Under the pieces are notes generated by a model. It saw only the letters and a program-made list of their open reading frames with translations. It did no database searches and was not told the DNA's origin. Of a stretch of 12,716 bases of DNA, positions 7,968 to 12,716 are shown in pieces (position 1 is the first letter of the stretch; each line of letters opens with the position of its first letter). Source of the stretch: Flavobacteriia bacterium (GTDB lineage Bacteria; Bacteroidota; Bacteroidia; Flavobacteriales; Schleiferiaceae); contig CATILC010000015.1 in the NCBI GenBank assembly GCA_949516455.1, positions 1 through 12,716 on the forward strand. The letters run 5' to 3'. The position numbers and the translations under genes were made by a program.

Positions 7968-8915
7968 TCATGAATTTCTCTTGTTGAGAAGTTCGAGCAA
8001 ACCACCGATCGCACCGGGCAGAGCAACATTGAATGTCCACAGCAGAAAGATGGAAGCCGCGGCCGCGTTCATGTGGGCTGATCCATCGATGAAATAGAAA
8101 CTTCCAGCCGCCCCTCTTAGGATCCCATCGGCTGGTCCGAGGGAGGGGAGGAAGCCCGCAAGTACATGAAAGGAAGCGCATTGGAGATAAAGCTCCTGAA
8201 ACAACTGTGCATCAAAGGAGGCATTTGGATGAATGAGCAGCGTCAGAGCCACTGTATCCAGACCCACTTTAAAGCCGGCCAGTGAAAGCACAAATACCAG
8301 AGGAAATGCCTGTTCCTTTTTATTGGTCACATAGGCAGACAGTTTCATTTGCCATTTTCGGCTTAAAGCGGTCTGCAGTTTTTCGGGCCAAAGGATGCAG
8401 GCCATTGCTGTTGTACCCAGCAGGAAGCAAAGTGCAGCGAGCCATTTACCCGGGACGGCTGCGGGAAGAAGGTGGGGCATGAACCAAAGCAGCATGCCAC
8501 TCAAAAAGAGCCGAACGATCCACTTGCTGGTTTGTATGGCCAAAAGGACGCCTGCAGTTCTCTTTTTTGCATCCTCCTCTTTGAATTGGAAGTAACGGGC
8601 GCTCCATTCGCTCAAACCAGAGGAGATGAAGATCTGGTGGTACAGAAAGATCAATGTGTTCCGAAAAGCATCGACCGGAAGCAGAGGTGCGATCCGGCGC
8701 GCCGGTAGCCACCAAATCATCGATTCGATCAGAAGTCCGAGGGCGGCCAGCGTGCACGCCGCTGTCAATTGCCACATCTGCCAGCCGTCGGCCGCAACAG
8801 GGTTTTCCTGCCACTTCTTCCAAAGAATGAAACAGGCGGCAAAAGCCAGAAGCCAATGAAACAGCCGCTGTAATCTATTCTTTAGCGGATCAGGAATGGA
8901 GCTGAAGATCTTCAT
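7968..8915 (-). CDS. Flippase-like integral membrane protein (lysylphosphatidylglycerol synthase TM region / UPF0104 type)
   Basis: Polytopic inner-membrane protein of 315 residues with about seven or eight hydrophobic segments. The pattern resembles the membrane part of MprF/AglD-like proteins: IFISSGLSEWSARYF (95-109) in the middle, and the C-terminal GFLPSLGPADGILRGAAG (254-271) followed by a last helix ending in LPGAIGGLLELL (299-310). Known relatives flip or handle lipids or lipid-linked sugars. There is no synthetase domain. The precise substrate cannot be read from sequence. I chose ATG at 8915; TTG at 8930 or GTG at 8927 would extend it. It overlaps the queuosine transporter gene by 26 bases and ends 56 bases before the ABC gene, so it is probably part of the same transcript. 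The family call is moderate because the motifs are diffuse. Confidence 0.75.
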   Translation of the reverse strand: MKIFSSIPDPLKNRLQRLFHWLLAFAACFILWKKWQENPVAADGWQMWQLTAACTLAALGLLIESMIWWLPARRIAPLLPVDAFRNTLIFLYHQIFISSGLSEWSARYFQFKEEDAKKRTAGVLLAIQTSKWIVRLFLSGMLLWFMPHLLPAAVPGKWLAALCFLLGTTAMACILWPEKLQTALSRKWQMKLSAYVTNKKEQAFPLVFVLSLAGFKVGLDTVALTLLIHPNASFDAQLFQELYLQCASFHVLAGFLPSLGPADGILRGAAGSFYFIDGSAHMNAAAASIFLLWTFNVALPGAIGGLLELLNKRNS

Positions 8916-9588
8916 TGGGCTGAGCACCAAAATATCTGCGAATAGCGAATACGATCGTATAGAGGAATGCAGTATCCACCAAGGCGCAGAGTGCTTTGAA
9001 CAGCCAGCCGTCTCCGATCATATCGGTCATTTCGGCTGTGCTTTTACTTCCGTAGAAGAGCACGAGAATGACCAGGGTCGTATCGAGCAGTTGGGAGAGC
9101 AGCGTACTGAAGTTGTTCCGCAGCCAAAGGTGTCGGCCTTTGGTCAGGTCTTTCCAGAAGTGATACAGCCGGACATCGACGAATTGAGCACAGAGGTAGG
9201 CGATCATTGAGGAGAGGATGACGCGAAATGAATTTTGAAAGACCTGGTCGTAGGCCTCAGACGATACAGGCGATCCCGGAATCGAGGGGAAGAGATGGCC
9301 CAGCCACAAGATCAGCAGAACAAAGGCACTGCACAGAAAGCCGATGCCGACGATCTGGTTGGTCTTTTTTCGACCATAGAGTTCGGAAAGCAGATCGGTG
9401 ACCAGGAAAGTAATGGGGTAGGGAAGAACCCCTGCAGAGAGAACAAAGGTCTTGAAGCCAAGATCGACCGAAACGAATTTATTGGCGATCAGGTTACAGA
9501 CGATCAGTGCGGTGAGAAAGAGTCCGCCGAGGACCAGGTATAGCAAGGGGGCACTTTTGCTGCGGACCGATCGCATTCCGTCGGTCAT
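8890..9588 (-). CDS. Queuosine precursor transporter (YhhQ/ECF-related family)
   Basis: Inner-membrane protein of 232 residues with about six helices. In characterised members it imports preQ0/preQ1 for queuosine in tRNA. The family pattern is clear: VCNLIANKFV (30-39), LSAGVLPYPITFLVTDLLSE (50-69) and LYGRKK (70-75), followed by polar turns and FVDVRLYHFWK (136-146). The start at 9588 makes an ATGA overlap with the sppA stop and fits the family length; an upstream in-frame ATG at 9699 would add 37 residues lying inside sppA and is unlikely. It overlaps the next gene by 26 bases. No queuosine synthesis gene is nearby, so the role rests on family membership alone. Confidence 0.9.
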   Translation of the reverse strand: MTDGMRSVRSKSAPLLYLVLGGLFLTALIVCNLIANKFVSVDLGFKTFVLSAGVLPYPITFLVTDLLSELYGRKKTNQIVGIGFLCSAFVLLILWLGHLFPSIPGSPVSSEAYDQVFQNSFRVILSSMIAYLCAQFVDVRLYHFWKDLTKGRHLWLRNNFSTLLSQLLDTTLVILVLFYGSKSTAEMTDMIGDGWLFKALCALVDTAFLYTIVFAIRRYFGAQPNEDLQLHS

Positions 9589-11354
9589 GGATTCCAGTTC
9601 AGTTCGTGTTCCATTTGCATGAGCGGAACGCCCTGAAGTTCCTCCCACTTGGCGTACCAAGCGACTGCATTTGTAATGGCCGGATCGAGCTGGGTCCATG
9701 CATTTGGTAGTCGGGCCTGGGTCAGATCATTGATCAGTTGCTGGATGGGGTCTTCGTATTCCGGATAAGCTTTCAAACGGTAGCTTCCAGAATCCAATCC
9801 AGCAAGCGTGCGCGCGGCTTCCTCAGCTTCCTTCATTCCCCCGAGGGCATCTACCAGTCCGAGTTGCAGTGCGCGGCGACCGGACCACACCCGGCCTTGT
9901 CCAATGCTGTCCACATAGGACCTGGACAGACCTCTTTCTTCAGAGACAAGCTCGATGAACTGTCCGTAGTAGCGGTCCACTGCGTTTTGGAGTACTTGTC
10001 GCTCATAGACATCCAATGACCGGTCGGGATAGCCCATATCCGCGTGCTCTGCCGTGTTGATGTGGTAGGTTCGAATGCCCATTTTTTCCTCTAGCAGCTG
10101 CTCCGCATTGAATGTTAGACCGAATACACCAATGGATCCGGTGATGGTGTTGGGCTGTGCAAAAACCGTATCGCCGAGACATGCCACCATATAACCTGCA
10201 GAGGCGGCGACATCGCTCATGGAAACGATGACAGGCATTTGCTCCTTCACCTTGTCGATCTCCCGAACCATTTGATCCGCGATCCAGGCCTGACCTCCGG
10301 GTGAATTCACCCTCATTATAAGTGCTTTGATATTCTCGTTTTCACGGATGTCTCGCAGGGCGTTGACCATGGTCTGCGCATCCACCGTCTCCATGCCGTC
10401 TCCTGATGTGAATTCCCCGTTGACGTACAAGGTGGCGATCCGGTCTTTTTCTCTTCGGCTGCCAAAGGAGGGGTTGGCTTCAAGGAAGTCCCCGAGGGAG
10501 ACCAATCGCTCTTCATGGTCTTCGCCCAAGTTCTCTTCCAGAAAGGCCAGCCACTGGTCCTCGAAAAGCAAGCGGTCGCACAAGCCTTGGGTTTGAACAT
10601 CCTGGGCATCGATCAGCAGGAGTTCATCCGCCAATTTTTGCAAGAATTCCGGATCCAGACCCCGACTCGATGCGATGGCCTTCTTCATCTCGTTCCACAG
10701 ATCGCCCGCCAAGGTTTCAAGTTGCAAGCGATTGCTGCTGCTCATTTCTTCCTGAATGAATGGCTCGACTGCACTCTTGAACTGATTGTTGCTTCCGCGA
10801 ATGGCCTGTGCCTCGACACCGATCTTATCCAGCATTCCCTTGTAGTAGCTCACGCCAAGACTCATTCCCGTCCAATCCATCATGCCCGATGGATTCAAAA
10901 AGAGGGAGTCTGCTGCAGAACTCAGATACAGCCCGCGTGCACTGAAGAATGTGCCGTAGGCATAGATCGGTTTGCCGCTTTCTGAAAAGCGCTCCAATGC
11001 GGTCCGGATCTCTTGAGCCGCACTGCCTCCACCCATGAAAACAGCGCTTTCCAGCACCATCCCATCAATGTCTTCATTGCTGGCTGCCCTGTCTATCCCA
11101 CTTAAAATATCCTGCAATCCCGCTGCAGAGGCATCTTCTATGAGCGAGAGGAGTTCTGCAAACTCGCCGTCCTCCGTCCGCTCTTGGATGAGCTTTCCGT
11201 TGAGGTTCAGGTGCAAGAAGCTGCCGCTTTCGATCTCGACATGGTCTTCATCTCCACCCGCGGCTGCAAGACCGATCAGGATGAAGAAAAAAAGAAAGAC
11301 CACGATGATCCCACCAAGCACGCTGGCGAACAGAGATGAGAAGAAGGATTTCAT
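9585..11354 (-). CDS. sppA: Signal peptide peptidase SppA (long, 67K-type)
   Basis: Inner-membrane serine protease that degrades signal peptides left after secretion. With ATG at 11354 it has 589 residues, close to the two-domain E. coli enzyme of 618. An N-terminal membrane anchor (about 10-32) is followed by two S49 domains. The catalytic Ser/Lys pair is split between them as in E. coli: lysine in QFKSAVEPF (K193) in the first domain and serine in DVAASAGYMVA (S385) in the second, with VNSPGG before it and TITGSIGVFG after. An in-frame extension to 11381 would run into the divergent gene region and is not preferred. It is the first gene of the six-gene run and overlaps the next by four bases (ATGA). 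Confidence 0.95.
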   Translation of the reverse strand: MKSFFSSLFASVLGGIIVVFLFFFILIGLAAAGGDEDHVEIESGSFLHLNLNGKLIQERTEDGEFAELLSLIEDASAAGLQDILSGIDRAASNEDIDGMVLESAVFMGGGSAAQEIRTALERFSESGKPIYAYGTFFSARGLYLSSAADSLFLNPSGMMDWTGMSLGVSYYKGMLDKIGVEAQAIRGSNNQFKSAVEPFIQEEMSSSNRLQLETLAGDLWNEMKKAIASSRGLDPEFLQKLADELLLIDAQDVQTQGLCDRLLFEDQWLAFLEENLGEDHEERLVSLGDFLEANPSFGSRREKDRIATLYVNGEFTSGDGMETVDAQTMVNALRDIRENENIKALIMRVNSPGGQAWIADQMVREIDKVKEQMPVIVSMSDVAASAGYMVACLGDTVFAQPNTITGSIGVFGLTFNAEQLLEEKMGIRTYHINTAEHADMGYPDRSLDVYERQVLQNAVDRYYGQFIELVSEERGLSRSYVDSIGQGRVWSGRRALQLGLVDALGGMKEAEEAARTLAGLDSGSYRLKAYPEYEDPIQQLINDLTQARLPNAWTQLDPAITNAVAWYAKWEELQGVPLMQMEHELNWNP

Positions 11355-11370
11355 GAGCAGATATTTTGTA

Positions 11371-11378
11371 CAATGATA
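11371..11378 (-). promoter_or_regulatory. Possible -10 element for sppA and downstream genes
   Basis: TATCATTG on the minus strand, one mismatch from TAnnTTTG. Transcription would start near 11365, about 10 bases before the sppA ATG at 11354. No clear -33 TTG. It sits in the 54-base gap between two divergent genes, where a promoter is needed. Confidence 0.35.
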
Positions 11379-11394
11379 CAATCGGTGCAGTCGA

Positions 11395-11402
11395 TAGCTT
11401 TG
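11395..11402 (+). promoter_or_regulatory. Possible -10 element for folK
   Basis: TAGCTTTG is an exact match to TAnnTTTG. It ends only 6 bases before the ATG at 11409, so a transcript would start at or next to that codon and be nearly leaderless. About six exact matches are expected by chance in this window on two strands, so location is the main support. No -33 TTG at normal spacing. Confidence 0.3.
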
Positions 11403-11408
11403 CTTGCG

Positions 11409-11891
11409 ATGAAGTCAGATGCAGTAGTGGCGTTGGGTTCCAATTTGGGCGATCGACAAGGAGCTTTGACCCATGCGTGCTTGTTTTTAGGCCGTATAGC
11501 AGAAATGTGTGCCTGCAGTTCGGTGTATGAAAATCAGCCAGAGGGATTTCGTTCGGATCATCATTTCTTGAATGCTGTTGTTCACATCCGATATGTTGGG
11601 ACGCCTGTTGCGTTGATGAGGCAGCTGCTGGCCTACGAACAAAGCCGTGGAAGGAAGAGGGCAATGGGCTACACGGATCGTCCCATCGATCTCGATCTCA
11701 TCGTATTCGGCCAAGTCGAAATGCAGACAGAGGAACTGACCCTGCCACATCCCAGGTGGCGAGAACGCAGCTTTGTCAAACAGCCGCTGGCGGATATTGG
11801 CGCCGGGACGATCTGGCCCTTTATGAAGGACGAATTGGAAGCACTCCTTCCCGATGACGGATTGATGAAAAAAGAACTGAAATTGTGCTGA
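11409..11891 (+). CDS. folK: 2-amino-4-hydroxy-6-hydroxymethyldihydropteridine pyrophosphokinase (HPPK)
   Basis: Transfers pyrophosphate from ATP to 6-hydroxymethyl-7,8-dihydropterin in folate synthesis. The 160 residues match the family length. Motifs: ALGSNLGDR (8-16), YENQPEG (40-46), FLNAVV (53-58), the ATP-binding GRKRAMGYTDRPIDLDLI with magnesium ligands D94 and D96 (81-98), and LPHPRWRERSFVKQPLADI (112-130). I prefer ATG at 11409, which puts the first strand right at the N-terminus as in other HPPKs; ATG at 11373 would add 12 residues and leave only 18 bases to sppA. It overlaps the next gene by 7 bases. All key residues are present. Confidence 0.93.
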   Translation: MKSDAVVALGSNLGDRQGALTHACLFLGRIAEMCACSSVYENQPEGFRSDHHFLNAVVHIRYVGTPVALMRQLLAYEQSRGRKRAMGYTDRPIDLDLIVFGQVEMQTEELTLPHPRWRERSFVKQPLADIGAGTIWPFMKDELEALLPDDGLMKKELKLC

Positions 11892-12478
11892 TCGCCATCG
11901 AAGGCATCATAGGGGCGGGTAAGACCACGCTGGCCAAACGTCTGGCGGCGGAGTGGGATGCACATTTGTTGCTTGAGCGATTTGAGGACAATCCGTATCT
12001 GGCATCTTTTTACGCTGATCCGAAGCGCTTTGCATTGCCCCTTGAACTGAGTTTTGCCGCACAGAGAGGTCAGCAATGGGCAAAAGCCTGCCAATCCCTG
12101 GGCAGGAAGAAGCACTTGATCTCGGACTTTCACTTTGAGAAAAGTCTTGTTTTTGCTTCTGTGACCCTTGAAAAAAATGCGATTTCTCCTTTTAGTCAAT
12201 TTTCAAAAAGTCTGTTTGAAGATCTTCAGAGGCCCGATCTCATCATTCTGTTGCAGCCCGAACCAGAACGCGCATTGGAAAATATCGTCCAACGCGCCCG
12301 GGGAATGGAAGTGGATATTCCTCTGAGCTATCTGCAGGATCTTTCAACAGCCTATGTTCACTGGATCAACGAAAATGCGGAGTCCAAAGTCCTGGAGTTG
12401 AGTTATTCATCCAATTATGTGCCCTGGGAAGAATATGGAATCAGCGCTCCTGAAGAACTCAGAATTCATCGCTCTTGA
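11885..12478 (+). CDS. Deoxynucleoside kinase family protein (dNK)
   Basis: Likely phosphorylates a deoxynucleoside (probably a purine deoxynucleoside) in nucleotide salvage. It has 197 residues. The P-loop GIIGAGKTT (7-15) is followed by a probable catalytic glutamate E31 in LLERFEDNPYLASFYADP (29-46), a DFHFEKSLVFA segment (81-91) and an arginine-bearing lid-like region (QRARGMEVD, 136-144) leading into YLQDLSTAYVHW. Where many members have Asp-Arg-Ser this has Asp81-Phe-His, which I believe is common in folK-linked Bacteroidota members, though I cannot check it. The start is GTG at 11885, since an in-frame stop lies upstream with no ATG between. It overlaps folK by 7 bases, which suggests coupled expression. 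Substrate is inferred only. Confidence 0.85.
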   Translation: MLIAIEGIIGAGKTTLAKRLAAEWDAHLLLERFEDNPYLASFYADPKRFALPLELSFAAQRGQQWAKACQSLGRKKHLISDFHFEKSLVFASVTLEKNAISPFSQFSKSLFEDLQRPDLIILLQPEPERALENIVQRARGMEVDIPLSYLQDLSTAYVHWINENAESKVLELSYSSNYVPWEEYGISAPEELRIHRS

Positions 12479-12512
12479 CAAGAAGTTTAACAAAGCCATC
12501 AAAATTCCGAGA

Positions 12513-12554
12513 ACGCCCCTCGCTCAACTGCAAAAATCATTAGATTTGGGGCGT
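12513..12554. repeat. Imperfect palindrome: 7-base inverted repeat with inner 5-base stem
   Basis: ACGCCCC at 12513-12519 is complementary to GGGGCGT at 12548-12554 across a 28-base spacer. The spacer contains an AAATC/GATTT stem with an ATTA loop. The right arm overlaps the last base of the predicted -10 element. It is followed by an A-run on the plus strand, so it does not form a Rho-independent terminator for plus transcripts, and for minus transcripts the T-run is on the wrong side. Confidence 0.45.
12541..12548 (+). promoter_or_regulatory. Probable -10 element for the gene starting at 12574
   Basis: TAGATTTG is an exact match to TAnnTTTG in the 95-base gap after the dNK gene. It predicts a start near 12554 and a leader of about 20 bases that is A-rich (eight As, then AATTAAATAG-like sequence) before the ATG, typical of Bacteroidota genes. 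The -33 TTG is not evident. Confidence 0.45.
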
Positions 12555-12573
12555 AAAAAAAATTAAATAGGAC

Positions 12574-12716
12574 ATGAATCGTATTGCCCTAAGCTTTATC
12601 GCTCTTTTCTTTTCGGCTGCAGCTATCGCACAAAGCCCAGCGGAACAGCAGGCACGTCAATTGAACAAACTCAATCGCATTGCCAAAGAACTCCAAAGTG
12701 TTGTGGACTCACTGAA
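12574..12716 (+). CDS. Secreted protein, N-terminal fragment (cut by window edge)
   Basis: Only 47 codons are visible. ATG at 12574 starts a clear signal peptide (MNRIALSFIALFFSAAAIAQ, cleavage likely after the AIA), then a polar helical stretch (SPAEQQARQLNKLNRIAKEL). No conserved domain is reached, so I give no function. It is preceded by its own probable promoter, so it probably starts a new transcription unit separate from folK and the dNK. Confidence 0.75.
   Translation, partial: MNRIALSFIALFFSAAAIAQSPAEQQARQLNKLNRIAKELQSVVDSL

Noticed and set aside
9738..10985. Plus-strand open frames opposite sppA, including 10515-10985
   Set aside because: Shadows of the SppA frame, which carries the catalytic Lys and Ser and normal length.
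11248..12199. Minus-strand open frames across folK and the dNK gene (11248-11664, 11487-11750, 11669-12199)
   Set aside because: They run antisense to two genes with full sets of family motifs and have no recognisable product.
12513..12562. Palindrome followed by eight As considered as a transcription terminator
   Set aside because: A terminator needs Ts after the stem in the transcript. For plus transcripts the run is A, and for minus transcripts the T-run comes before the stem.

Overview
The window looks like chromosomal DNA of a Bacteroidota bacterium, probably Flavobacteriales or a relative, with moderate GC. The evidence is gene content and order (rsfS-ftsH divergent from a birA that lacks a DNA-binding domain, folK next to a deoxynucleoside kinase), an FtsH with a long N-terminal part, no clear Shine-Dalgarno sequences, and TAnnTTTG-type -10 elements in the gaps where promoters are expected. 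The species cannot be named from this. Gene density is very high. No gap exceeds about 100 bases, and I see no RNA gene, insertion sequence, CRISPR array or prophage gene.

Layout. 1-2007 (minus): rsfS then ftsH, with ftsH running off the left edge. 2047-3437 (plus): birA and an overlapping gene for an unrecognised secreted protein with a purely basic C-terminal tail. 11354-3445 (minus): six tightly packed genes read in the order sppA, queuosine-precursor transporter, flippase-like membrane protein, ABC transporter, HlyD-type adaptor, TolC-type outer-membrane channel. 11409-12478 (plus): folK and a deoxynucleoside kinase, divergent from sppA. 12574 to the right edge (plus): the first 47 codons of another secreted protein.

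How the genes fit together. RsfS and FtsH are translation and membrane-protein quality-control functions. The ABC/HlyD/TolC trio has the parts list of a tripartite (type I-like) export machine spanning both membranes. The ABC subunit has no N-terminal C39 peptidase domain, and its nucleotide-binding domain keeps Walker A but has lost the signature motif, the catalytic glutamate and the switch histidine. That is the most unusual observation here. SppA, which degrades signal-peptide remnants, heads the same run of genes. FolK (folate synthesis) and the deoxynucleoside kinase (nucleotide salvage) form a small nucleotide/cofactor pair.

Most of the window is ordinary housekeeping sequence. I do not see a clearly new defence or mobile system. 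The best leads are the degenerate ABC exporter and the basic-tailed secreted protein.
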